Positions 24,207 to 35,599 of a stretch of 64,000 nt of DNA are shown piece after piece. The translations under genes and the position numbers were made by a program. A model generated the notes under the pieces. It was not told the origin of the DNA. It did not search any database and worked only from the letters and a program-made list of their open reading frames with translations. This DNA is from Triglochin maritima (taxonomy: Eukaryota > Streptophyta > Magnoliopsida > Alismatales > Juncaginaceae): contig OY821770.1 in assembly GCA_963682175.1 (NCBI GenBank), positions 17,142,501 through 17,206,500 of the forward strand, written 5' to 3'. Positions within the stretch are counted from its first letter, which is position 1. Each line of letters begins with the position of its first letter.

Positions 24207-25982
24207 TGTAATATCCTAACCCTTGCTTAATGTCTTAATTATGTTTAGGAGGTGGTTTAGCAGAGGATTGAGATGGACGGCTGAGATGAGTTCGGAGGAG
24301 GATATATAGGTGTGATTCATTTCTCTCTCTCTCACTTCTCTTACTCTCTCGCGTCTCTCTCCATCAACCTTTTTCTCTTGCAGCTTGGGGAAGTCGTGGA
24401 GGCGAGTTTGACGACGCTCGCGAGCTCTGATCAATTGGATTCCAATTCGGAAGAACTCAGGCGTTGTCGGAGTCGTGGTGGACGAGTTCGAGGAGTTCGT
24501 CGGAGTAGAAGAGGTTTTGCGAGGAAAAGCTCGTCGTTGGGCCTTCAAAGGCTTCTTCAAGTCTTCAAGGTATGTCAAGCTTTACTTTGATGCTCACTTA
24601 TGCTTTCGTGAGTGTTGGAGTGGTCGACGATAGGCCGGATGACTCGTCGGACCTGTGCAGCAATTTATGCACAGTTAACGGTCGACCGGGGGCATGGTTC
24701 GGTCGACCGGTCGTAGTGTAATTTGGGCAAAATCTCTCGTACTGGTCGAACGATACCTTGGAGGTGGTCGACCGGTAGTGCAAATTGAGCGAGAGATGGA
24801 GACTCTGGGTGATTTTGGTCGAACGGGATCCCTTTGCCGGTCGACCAAAAGCACTGTTGTAGGTCGGTTGGGGCGTTGACTATCCAAACGGTCGACCGCT
24901 TAGTTGACTCGTTCGACCGAAAATTTAAATAACTTAAAGTTTGTCCAACCGCGTGATGGTTCGGTCGACCAGAGTATTATGTTTGATTTGGATTTTCTAC
25001 TGCCCGTTTTTGGTCGACCGGTGATCGCGTGTGGTTCAACCGTTTGTGCTTTTTATTGCGACATGGAGATTTTACTGGTCGAATTCGGTCGAATGGGTCC
25101 CCGTTGTTGTTCGACCGGTTGACAGGTTTTTCAGTTGGGCGGGTCCTATGGAGAGGATTCGGTCGACCGGTTTGGTGGTTTTGTTTGACCGTTTGGTGCG
25201 GTTTTGTGTTGTTTTAGTGTTGTGGAGCCAGCTCAAAATGACAACGTGTCTCTGGCCTTTTCGGGGGCAACGGTACAAACATTACCGGTCTGAGAGTGGT
25301 TCATGGGTGTTTGGTGCTAGCTCAAGATGGCAACGGGTCTCCGGCCCTAGAGGGGCAACAGTACAAACATTTCTGGCCTGAGAGTGGTTTACCGGAGCAG
25401 CTCAAGATGACATCGGGTCTCCGGCCCTAGAGAGGCAACGGTACAGACATTATCGACCTGAGAGTGATCCAGCGTTGTGTTGTAGCCGAGGGTGTTTCCG
25501 GCTGTGGTACCTTGGGCACGTGGGAGGGTTGGGCTAGAGGACCCACGAGACCCGTCACTTCTTGGTGTCTACTGTGGTAGGGAGAGAGTTTCCGGGGAGC
25601 CAGTGAGACAATGTTTGTTTATTGCATTTCATATCATACATGCTTTAGATGTCTAGTTCATTTATTGTGATCGAAGTTTGGCATACAAGATTTCCTTATG
25701 GGAAACTCAGGAATAAACATGTTTTATTTCAGGTCGTGAGCGGCACTAGAAGGTGGTGACTGAGGAGGAGCACGTTCGGGGTCAGATCCTGCTTTTCTTA
25801 TTTTGAGGTCCGAGTGATTACATGTATATTTTCCTTATCTTTTGTTGTAATCACACTTTTGAAACTCTCAGATATATATATTGTATATATGTTGGTGCAC
25901 CAGTTGTCTGTTTTCTTCGGTAATATCCTCGTGTTGAGTTTTATTAAAAATTTAAATTTCTTCCACTTTTGAGGATGTTACA
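24207..25982 (+). repeat. Solo LTR, Ty3-type (TGTAATATCC...GATGTTACA), 1776 bp
   Basis: Starts TGTAATATCC, ends GGATGTTACA, and is flanked by CTCAT (24202-24206) and CTCAC (25983-25987), a 5-bp duplication with one mismatch. It contains four perfect CGGTCGACCG sites (24680-25167) and three tandem copies of an 80-90 bp unit (about 25228-25475) with GGGTCTCCGGCCCTAGAG. The 3' part is homologous to the LTR at 16557-18791. Confidence 0.8.
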
Positions 25983-25989
25983 CTCACCT

Positions 25990-27344
25990 CCATCTTCCAT
26001 TGGGCTTCCATGTTCTCGTCACTTTTCTGGTGTAGATGGAGATGCATTGGGAGCTTGATTTTCGGGATATCGCATATATTCCTCGTTGCCGCACTAACCA
26101 GCATGCTCATATGAGCTTTATGTTTGGACCAACTCACTTTCTGATTTTGATAGAGGAGCCTTGGTTGGACTTGAAGTGGGAGTGAAAATGTTTGACTTGT
26201 TGAAGGTGACTGTGGACTGGGTGATGCTGGATACTGTTATCATATTTTGGAACTCGGAGAGGAATGTTTTCTCCTTTGGGAATGTGGATTTTTCCCCTGC
26301 ACTAGAGGAAGTTAGTGACATCACGGTCCACTCCTGGATTACATTTTGGAGGACAATTATCAGAGTAGGGTGGCTGATCTTTGTTGGGAGAATGCATAGT
26401 CGATCTCACATAATAGTGCCTAGCTTCGAGGGTTATCAACTTTATCAACCTTGACGTGTGTAATATCCTGAATTTTTTAGTTGAGGTAATAATCAAATAT
26501 CTTAATGGACTAATTAAGATTGTTGGATGATTGTGTGGTTTTAGGAGAAGATGAAATTTTGAGAAGAATATTGAGAAGAAAAAGATGGAGATTTTGAGGC
26601 AAGTACTGATTCGTTATTCTTCAGTTTCATATCATGTCTGTCTCTCTTGATATTCGTAGTTGCATGCATGCTGAGTATCGATGTTGATTTCATTGATATG
26701 CATATTATTGCATGGTGGTGTTTCGGTTGACATGTCCTGTGACTGTATATATATTTCTGGCTGAGCCACTTAGGAAAGAGCTGCCTAACGGACAACGTGG
26801 AGCCACCCGAGAGAGGCTGTCGTTAGTGTGGAGCTACTAGGTGTGCGTCTGACTGATTGATAGATTTCAGAAGCACATGATGTAGTCGAATCCGAATGGG
26901 GTTCCAGATTGTTATGCATGTATTTTATTTGTGATGCATGTCTCTTGATTGTGTTTATTGACTGAATGTCATATTCCGTATTATTTTCCACATGATTCTG
27001 ATTCTGATTGATTGACGGTTGGAACTTGCGGGCTGTCGAGCTCACAATTTGTTGATTATATTTTTCAGATTAATTATGAGCCTATCAGATGGATTTAAAT
27101 ATCAGAGTGCGCAGCGGTCAGGATCGTGGATCGTATCTTAACGCACCGGGTTCGGGCGGGTGAGCAGTTGTCCGGGCTCGGGACGTTACAACGTGTCTCT
27201 CGTCGGTTGGGTTTTTGCCAGGGTAAGGAAATCTTTACTCTACCATCAGGTTTAGAGGTCTTCCCTTCTCGGAACTCCATGGTGAGGTTGAATGCTCTCT
27301 GGGCCTCTATCCAAGGCCCTCCATCTTATGTAGGGTGTGGTTAG
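25990..27344 (+). pseudogene. DUF7745-like plant transposon-associated ORF, split by a solo LTR
   Basis: 26161-26454 encodes K-M-F-D-L-L-K-V-T-V-D-W, then F-W-N-S-E-R-N-V-F-S-F-G and L-E-E. This order is shared with the plant DUF7745-type proteins found in retroelement-derived genes. After the solo LTR (26459-27190) the same plus strand continues at 27196 with R-R-L-G-F-C-Q-G-K-E-I-F-T-L-P. No start or complete frame can be reconstructed. Family assignment is from memory, and the role is unknown. Confidence 0.4.
26459..27190 (+). repeat. Solo LTR, Ty3-type (TGTAATATCC...GACGTTACA), 732 bp
   Basis: Starts TGTAATATCCTG and ends GGACGTTACA, flanked by perfect 5-bp duplications ACGTG (26454-26458 and 27191-27195). 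The termini are as in chromovirus-like Ty3 elements. No palindromic CGGTCGACCG copies are present in this one. Confidence 0.9.
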
Positions 27345-28613
27345 GGGGGTAATTCCAGCATATCAGGAGTGGTGAAGGACGTGGACGATCATATATGTGC
27401 AGCTGTTGACTGAGTTGCTTCCACCCCCGGTTGAACAAGATTGAAGGCTTTGGTGACATTTCCTGCACCTTTATATACTAGTAATCCAGGAATTTTGTGA
27501 TTTGCATGATCTGGGTCGTTGTAGTACCATGCCTGTCAGCCATAATTTTTGATATGTGTAGGGACCAAATTGTAATGGCAAAGCTTGTGGTCTGGAATTT
27601 TCGGAATGTACGTAGACCGGAACACAGAAATGGCGTTTTGAGCAAAAATTTGTACCCGACTATAAATTTATGCTAATGAAAGTTGTTTTGTACATGTGCT
27701 TTCTTAAGCTTATCTGCAATCTGTTATGGCCTCAGTAGGTGTTGGGTGTCCAACCAAAGTTGGATCACATCGATTTGGTAGGCCCCAATTTTCACTATCT
27801 CCCGGGCTCGGGTTTTTCGAAAGTTAGAAGACATTTTTGAAGAAATTAATGAACGTTAATATTTTTGAAGTGTAGTCCTTCATTGTCCGATATTTTTGTT
27901 GCTTACATTTTGTTTGTTTTTTGGTTTTCTTCTACATTCTTTGAAGGAAAAGTAGGTACATAAAAAACGTAAACTTCACATGAAATAGAATGAGCTCATT
28001 GAAGAAAATTTCTTAGCAAGATAGATTTTCCCCACGACACGGTTTGTGCCTATAGTAGCATTTTAGGAGTTCTTTCCCAATTCTGATTGGCTTTCTAACT
28101 GTGTTGCATCGACTTCTAGGCTTGTGATTAAGCAAACTAGTCCAATTATGTACTAAGGGGAATAGATGGTCAATTAGCGAACATGACTTCTTAAATGGTA
28201 GAAATAGACATCACCTACCTTTTTATTTCCACTTGTGTCCTTGCATCAACGGGAGCATGCGCCCAAAGACTTATGCTAGGTTGGAGTACTTATTCAATGG
28301 AAAATGTTTTTTTGGCCACTTTCCGGGACGATATGCGCGAACGTTGTTGAGTTGGACAACTCCAGCTCAGCAGAAGTTTTTTTTTCTTTCCACGTTGGGT
28401 GGGGGGCAGCCGCATTTAATTCGTCTCAAATCAGACTTGGTAATTCATTTTGGCGCTCCGTCATACTCCATACTTTTGACGTTTCATCTTCCCACAACCC
28501 TCTGGCCTATGAAGATGCACAGAATGACGAGCTTTCTTCTTCCTTTCTTCTTTGTTTCTTCTTCCTTTCTTCTTCGTTCCTTTCTTTTCGTTTGGAAAGT
28601 ATTTTTTACTCAC
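27345..28613. other. Unassigned sequence before the transposase
   Basis: 27540-27800 looks LTR-like (GGGACCAAATTGTAATGG, TATAAATTTATGC) but has no defined ends. A frame from 28233 reads into the FAR1-like ORF, but its first 120 residues are low-complexity Ser/Phe encoded by TTC repeats near 28525-28580 and are probably not coding. Confidence 0.35.
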
Positions 28614-30880
28614 ATGAAAATTGTGATGACATCTACACAAGAAGACATCCTGTTAAACGTTCCTAAGGAGAAGATGTGTTTTTCCTCTTTCGATGAAGGA
28701 AAAACATTTTACAATGACTACGTTGATGCTTGTGGTTTTGGGGTTAAGCTAAGACATATTTATTACGAAGGTGGTGTTGTTACCCGGGCTACGCTTACTT
28801 ATTCTAAGGAGGGCAAGGCACCAACAGACCAAGGTCAAGGAATAATGAAGCCACGTTGATCGAGTAGAGTTGAGTGCACGACTCGCATCAGGGTTTCCGG
28901 AAACCTAGCAAGGGATTACCAGATTAACTTTGTCGATCTCAAATATAACCATGAAATACTTCAGGAGGATCAGATGCGTTTTCCAAGACATAAACGATTT
29001 GTACCTGAGGCCGTGATTGCACGAATAGCGTGCAATGATGCTTCTGGGATCTCGGATGCTAAGACCATGCAATCGTTTGTTGTGGAGGCTGGGGGCATGA
29101 CAAACTTACTTTTAACGATAGGGACCTAAGGTTTGTGTTTTTTTGACGTTATTGTGTTTAAAGTAATCTCCATTCTTAATAATTTATTGTGTGCGCAGGA
29201 ATGTTATAAGCAAAGTTAGGAATTTGAAAATGGGACCCAGCGATGCACAAGTTCTTCAGAACTATTTCATTAAGATGCAGAAGATTGATTCAATATTTTT
29301 ATATGTCATGGATATGGATGACGACGGAAGACTAAGTAATGTTTTCTGGGCCGACTGTCGTTCTAGAGCTATCTATTCATACTTCGGGGATGTTATATGT
29401 TTCGATACTACGTACCTCACAAACAAATACGACATGCCATTTGCACCCTTTGTAGGAGTTAATCACCATTTCGAGTCTGTGTTGCTCGGTTGCGCTTTGT
29501 TGTCCTATGAGACCACTGAAAATTACATATGGCTATTCTAGACGTGGCTTTTGTGTATGGGCGGTACTAATGAAGAGTTTGTACTTAAATTGATGGTGTT
29601 GGGGCTTGTCCTTTTTACCTTGTGATTTGTCCATTTGACATGTTGATTTGTCCCTTTTAGTATGTTAGGGTGTACTTTTTAATTTTCCGTAGTCGAGAGA
29701 TGTTCTTGTCGTATGTATGTTAGTGGGCTTTGTACTTTTTAAGTAATGAATTATCCTCTTTAAGAATGAGTTTGCACTTTTTAATATTTTACGTGTGGAG
29801 GGATGAGAATCTCGTATTGATGGTGTTGGGTTTGTCCTTTTTAAGAAATAGTTTGTCATTTTTACCTTACGATTGGTTCCTTTTAGTATGATAGGTTGTA
29901 CTTTTTAATTATCCATAGTCGGGCTATGTTCTTGTCGTATAACAGTTGTTGGGCTTATACTTTTTAACTAATGATTTGTACTTTTTAATAATGAGTTTGT
30001 CCCTTTTAAGTTATGTCGTGTCCTTTTTAGCGATTTTTCTTTTTCCCTAAAATATCCGGTTTTTGCAGATATCCCTCCACCAGCTATCATAACGGACCAA
30101 TGTGCCGACATTACTGTTGCTGTAAGGAATGTCTTCCCAAATGCCAGACACCAATTTTGCATTTGACACATAATGAACAAACCTCCGGTGAAGTTGCCGA
30201 CGTAGTATCGCCAGCACATGTTATTTGATCTAATATTGATTGTGTACGACTTAAAAAACCCAGTTGAATTTGAGTAGAATTGGCACGATTTCCTGGTTGA
30301 TTTTGACCGTCAAAACCATAGTTGGATCCAAACGATTTACGATATCCGTGAGTCTTGGTTACTTGCTTACTTGAGTGATTGCTTTTTGTGGGAATAACTT
30401 CTACCCAAAGAAGCGAAAGTATAAACGCGTTCGTCGACAAGTACTTATCTCCAAAAAACAAGACTTAAGCAGTTCGTTCAACAATACGAACTTGCTCTCC
30501 GTCACAAGTACGAGAAGGAAGCTCAATCAGATTTCGATTGCCTGCATAAGAAACCCCAATTGGTCTCAATATATCCCTTCGAGAGACAAATGAGCGAGTT
30601 TTATACTGTAGGGGTTTTCAAGAAAGTCCAGTTACAAATTGGTAAGATGATAAATTGCGACCAAACCGAGCAGTTCCAATCGGACGACGCATTGCATTAC
30701 AAGGTCACTGAATTGGTACGTACTGGTGAGCATCTATTATCTAAATGTTTCCTTGTACAAAAGACAAGTCTGAACTTCACATGTGATTGTAGACAGTTTC
30801 AGCACGTTTGTCTTCTTTGTTGCCACGTGTTGGTCGTAATTGTATGCATAGATCCTAAGACCACCCTTAACAAGTGGTCT
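28614..30880 (+). pseudogene. FAR1-like Mutator transposase (5' and central parts), broken
   Basis: From ATG 28614: a FAR1-type zinc-binding domain (F-Y-N-D-Y-V-D-A-C-G-F-G-V-K), broken by an in-frame TGA at 28857-28859, then R-V-S-G-N and Y-N-H-E-I. A one-base shift at a G run near 29095 precedes a GT-AG intron (29131-29198). The second exon carries the MULE transposase core with V-I-C-F-D-T-T-Y-L-T-N-K-Y and a TAG at 29539. A second GT-AG intron (29564-30068) joins in frame to P-P-A-I-I-T-D-Q. A TGA replaces the usual Trp in the C-x-W-H-I motif (30162). A SWIM-type zinc finger (C-D-C-R-Q-F then C-C-H-V) lies at 30776-30840. FAR1/MULE proteins bind DNA and either transpose or act as transcription factors; this copy cannot make a full product. 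It is cut at 30880 by a copia fragment and resumes at 34384. Confidence 0.8.
29590..30030 (+). repeat. Intronic tandem repeat, about 227-bp unit rich in TTTTTAAG
   Basis: Two diverged units begin TTGATGGTGTTGG at 29590 and 29817. Each holds many CTTTTTAA-type decamers and a TAGTCG...ATGTTCTTGTCGTAT block. The array lies inside the second inferred intron of the transposase. Confidence 0.7.
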
Positions 30881-30986
30881 TTTTCGGGCACCCGAAATGC
30901 CCTCCCTTAATGGAAGGGCGGTTCCCCGATGGGTATCCACCCGAAAAAGCGCCCGGGCGCCCAATTCACCAGAACTGCAATTCACC
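30881..30986. other. GC-rich foldback/filler segment at the copia junction
   Basis: CTTTTTCGGG (30879-30888) and CCCGAAAAAG (30940-30949) are perfect 10-bp inverted arms around a GC-rich loop. AATTCACCAG is then directly repeated just before copia homology begins at 30987. Composition differs sharply from both neighbours. Confidence 0.5.
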
Positions 30987-31101
30987 AGACACAAACAACA
31001 ACACAACTGATCCATTCACCAAACCCTTATCCCAAGCCAAGGGTGAAATGCATTTTGAGTCCATGGGTCTGAGGAACCATGTGGATTGGCTTGATGAGTG
31101 A
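30987..31101 (+). pseudogene. Copia RNase H C-terminal fragment
   Basis: Encodes T-D-P-F-T-K-P-L-S-Q-A-K-G ending G-L-R-N-H-V-D-W-L-D-E and a stop. This is the extreme C-terminus of the copia polyprotein, nearly identical to the copies ending at 51095 and 61362. Everything upstream is missing, so the element is 5'-truncated. Confidence 0.85.
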
Positions 31102-31181
31102 TTAAAGAGGGTTACCCTAGTTATTATTGTTTTATACATGAGAATGTATGTGAAATAAAACTTTGATAACAAGTGGGAGAT

Positions 31182-34100
31182 TGAAAGAAATGTGTTCTAA
31201 AAGTTTTACTTTTATATGTCAATTATTATGAATTGGATGTGCAAACATTTTGTTCCTTGGTTATGGTATTCGTCTTTTGGAAGTGTAAAGGAAGAGACAT
31301 TTTGTCCTTAACCGTAGAGCTCTAAAAGATAATGGTTTACATAAATCAAAAGTTATTCACAATCATGGTAATTAACATGGAACATTAATCACCGAGATAA
31401 GATTGTCGTGTTGGTCATCGATTGTTGTAGCTCTACAAATATTTGACGACACGAGTATATAAAAAAGAGAAAATTACTTTTATATATTGAATAGACCTAA
31501 CAAGTAAAAATTATGGAATTGTGTTTCGTGTCATTAATGTTTTACTGTGTCTTGGATCCAAAGATACGAGACTTATATCCTTTCACTCAAGAAGTGCTTA
31601 ATTTGATTATTGTCAAAAGTTATCTATGAGTATAGTGATAAATGCAATAGTTGGTTGAACATGACTTGTGCTGGAAAAGATAGCTAGTCAAACGATTATC
31701 GATGCCCCCTCTTAATTGAGTGATGATATTAGTGGGCCCCTTGATAAAGCAAAATTATAATGTGCACGATGTAACTTGAGTTAAGTTACATAGTTATAAT
31801 TAGCTTAGAGAGATCAAGAAATGAATATAATACAAATGTGACACATTTCTACTTTGTATGTATTCTTAATATCATGTGGCAATGGACGGACACAAGTGGT
31901 GCACTTACATCACTAAATGGATCATGTTTAGTTCGAGTGGAACAAAGACATCTATGCTAATTGGGTAACTATAATGTGTAGCTAGATACCGCTTATAGTT
32001 TGAGATATTAAGTGTTTAATATCGCTGCCGATTTAGCTTAGATCCTCCTATAGGTCACACCACAAAAATGGGAAACAAGAAGCTTGATTTTGAGTTCATA
32101 TGATGTGTCGGGTTTCATGTGAAAAATGGACACATGTGGTGAATGAATAAAATCAATATGTCATGAGAATTGACTTAATTAGTATCATAATAAATTCATA
32201 TGAGGTGTGTATATTATGGGGTGTAATGATTTTCATATTATATAGGATAATATATTACATAAGATATGAATTTGCTAAAAAACCCAAACTATCAAATTTT
32301 GTTGGAAATAAATCCAAAATTTGACAAAGGCAAAATCAGGGTCAAACACGGTGAACCGTTTAGGGTTCGGTCGACCGAGGTGTCTTTGGAACGGTCAACT
32401 GAACGGGGAACGGGTAAACACAATTGGTTGACCGAAATTGTCTAGAGTGCCTGGACAATTGGGTTCGGTCAACCGAGCGCGAACGGTCAACCGAGAGAAA
32501 ATATGTTGGGATATTTTCGGTAGACCGAATGTGACATGGTCGTCCGATGAATATTCGCCAGGAGAAATTTTGGTGGGTCAACGGTCGACCGGAGCAAGAC
32601 GCGGATCGTCCGAATTTTTCGAGAGAATTTTTCTCATGCATATTCGGTCGACCGTCTAGCTCACGGTCGACCGAACATCTGTTAAAACCGAATGGTTCGG
32701 TTAATCGAGAAGAATTCTCGGTCAACCAAACAATACGATTTTTGCCCGAATTATTAAGAGAATAATTAGATCATGGGTTGGATTAATTCCAGATTTAATT
32801 AAATGTTTTTTAGGATGCTTATGTGGCAATTTGAGATTAATTTTAGAAGAGAATAAGCAAGAGATCATGACTAAAAAATTGTTCTTGATGAGGATGTTTT
32901 TGGGAGCCTATAAAAGGACCCCTCATCCTAATTGTTTATGTTAATTTAAAAATTCTTTCTCTCATTAATCTCTCCCTTAATCACCACGAAAATCTCTTAA
33001 TAGTTTTAAGTTTTGGAGATAGAAATCTCAGGAGCTTAAAGAGGGGTTATTAGCTAGATTCTAAGCATAATTAGAGATTGATTGACTAGCTCATTTCTCT
33101 CTAATCTTGTTTAGAGTTTGGTGAACACTTGAAGGCGAATCGGCGGTGTGAATGTTAGAATTAAAATTTAGACTTATGTTTAATATATAAAATTTTCGTT
33201 TTTAATCAAATGATTATTTTATAAGGAATTGACAAAACAAAAAAGACATGTTTATCTTTCCGTAAAAATTTTATTTTTGGAAATTGGATAAACAAATGTT
33301 CAAATGTTTTGTGTTTTGAACTATGGATGCATAAAATAAATTTTAATGGATTTCAAATGATTTTAGAATTGTTTGATTTAGAGATGCATGATTAACTAAA
33401 TTGAGTAATATATAGTATATGTACATGCGTTGCTCGAGTTCTCTAATGCAGGGATATGTGAGTTTGTATGTTCCGATGAAGTCATGTGTGAATGAATAAA
33501 TGTGTATGTTATTATTATTCAATCACAGGGGCTTATGTATATGTGAATGCTAAATTTCTATTTCTATGTATATGCATGCATATTAGAGGATTTTACATAG
33601 GACTTGCACTAGATAATTTTCAAAATTGAGAGATGCATGTTTATATTTTTGCAATATCAACATCCATGGTGCAAGAGGAAGACGCTGAAGAAGCGCAAGG
33701 ATCAAGGAGGCGGGAACATATAAACTCACACAATGTGTGTGTGAATGGATATATTTATGTTTGTGTGTTTGACATGTATGTGATTGTATGGATGAATGTT
33801 AGGATGTGTATAGATGATAAATATGCATGATCACCTAAATTCTAAAATCACACATAAATGTTTAAATTGTCCAATCAAAAATTAAGAGTATTTTTCTTTC
33901 TTATTTCATCCACTAGTAGTTATTGATCGAGGGATATTCTGCTCGCCCTTAGCGGGAGATAGCTTCCTCCATCTTTGGGAATAGTGGGAGATATAAGGTT
34001 GTCTATTGTTGTGCCATGAATAGATGTACGAGGTGTGATTCACCCTTAGTGGACACCGAGTATATTTGTTTGTGAATACAATGGATAAACGTATCTCGTA

Positions 34101-34383
34101 TCAAATGAAACAAGTTTTCTTAACAAGACCCGGAACCCTAGCTCGGTTTTGAGAAAGAGACTTTTTCTTACGAGGATTGGTCAAATTCCCTCTTAATATG
34201 AAAGGTTTTAGAGAACCTTTGGGTATGATCCTCTATTCTTTGTTTATTTTAATATGTGTAGGAATGCATGATATTCGAATAAACAAATACATGTACGTAA
34301 AATCAATGAAAATATGATATTGATCTTGTATGTTGTATTAAAATTTTAAAATATATACCTAGATAGGGACACAAAATCCTACA
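31182..34383 (+). repeat. 3' LTR of truncated copia element, 3.2 kb, with an internal 1.05-kb segment
   Basis: Starts TGAAAGAAATGTG after the purine tract AACAAGTGGGAGAT and ends AAATCCTACA. It has four perfect CGGTCGACCG sites (32368-32671) upstream of a CTATAAAAGG TATA box near 32935. The section of about 33146-34198 has no counterpart in the LTRs at 49473-51013 or 56678-58708. It matches the 5' leader of the element at 49473-58708 instead (55449-56500, inverted). The rest of the LTR is collinear with those copies. Confidence 0.82.
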
Positions 34384-34776
34384 AAGATGTACCAAGACGA
34401 TGGCGTGATGGAGAAGGATGCGATGTGTCGTCACGCCAACATAATGGGTCGTGCTCTTTGGATGCCACAGGTAGCATTCATTTCTCATGAAAGGTATCTT
34501 AATGTCGTGAAGTGTATAGAGTGGCTGAGGTCACGTATGAACATTACCCAGGGCCCTCCCATAGTCGATGAGGTTGTGCCCGACGGTACCTGTTTGCACA
34601 ATCCAGATAAGGACATCCATCCAGGAAGACCGCCTACGAGACGTCAAGTTTCTTTAGCCGAGAAAATACTTCAAAGAAGCCAAAAAAGGCCTCACAGAAG
34701 AGAAGAGCAAGTATCGAAAGAAGGGCAAATCTCTCTTGCATCAGATCACACCTTGACCAGGGGATCCAGATTTTGA
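34384..34776 (+). pseudogene. FAR1-like Mutator transposase, C-terminal part
   Basis: The open frame resumes directly after the copia LTR: Y-Q-D-D-G, then M-C-R-H-A-N-I-M-G-R-A, and a basic N-P-D-K-D block with G-R-P-P-T-R-R. A conserved G-R-P-P-x-R-R motif is usual near the C-terminus of FAR1/MULE proteins. It ends at 34776. Together with 28614-30880 it gives the order expected of a transposase with an insertion between the SWIM finger and the tail. Confidence 0.65.
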
Positions 34777-34859
34777 CGATTGGGACATGAAGTTATATAC
34801 GAGCAGCATGCTCCTTAACTTTGGGAAAAACGCCTTTTATGTCATTAAGTACGCATTGC

Positions 34860-35515
34860 CTTTGTAAGAACGATTTTGTCCCCATGAATGAGGAATTTGT
34901 AAATGAGTTTGTACATTTTAAGTAGGGGTATGTTCTTTTTAAGTGGGAGTTTGAACTTTTTAAGTTGGCGTTTGTACTTTTTAAGTGGGTTTTTGTTCTT
35001 TTTAAGTAAGGGTTCGCGCTGACGCGTCGATCAACCTACATACATGTGACCTTCTGTGGGAGGATGTCGTAAATGAGCTTGTACCTTTTTAAGTAGGGTT
35101 TTTTACTTTATAAGTAGGCGTATGTCCTTCTTAAGAAAAAGCTTGACCCTTTTAATTTGAATTTGTCATTTTTAAGTTGGCGTTTGAACTTTTAAGTTGG
35201 TGTTTTTTCTCTTTTTAAGTGGTTTTTTTCTTTTTAAGTAAGGGTTCGTGCTGACGCATCGATCAACCTACATACATGTGACCTTCTGTGTGAGGATGTC
35301 GTAAATGAACTTGTATCTTTTTAAGTAGGGCTTTGTACTTTATAAGTAGGCGTTTGTCCTTCTTAAGGAAGAGTCTGACCCTTTTAATGTGGATTTGTCC
35401 TTTTTAAGTGGGCGTTTGAACTTTTTAAGTTGACATTTTTTCCTTTTAAGTGGGTTTTTGTTCTTTCTAAGTAAGGGTTTGCGCTGACCCATCGATCAAC
35501 CTACATACATGTGTA
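34860..35515 (+). repeat. Tandem repeat, about 235-bp units with CTTTTTAAGT motifs
   Basis: The block CGATCAACCTACATACATG recurs near 35028, 35264 and 35492, separated by strings of TTTTTAAGT-type words. Two complete units and part of a third are visible. Word usage is the same as in the intronic repeat at 29590-30030. Confidence 0.75.
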
Positions 35516-35599
35516 CAATATTACTTAGAAGTATGAAAACTTAAAAATTGTAATCTAAAATGTTTTTGTTAATTTACAAACCACTACTTTAATTCCACA

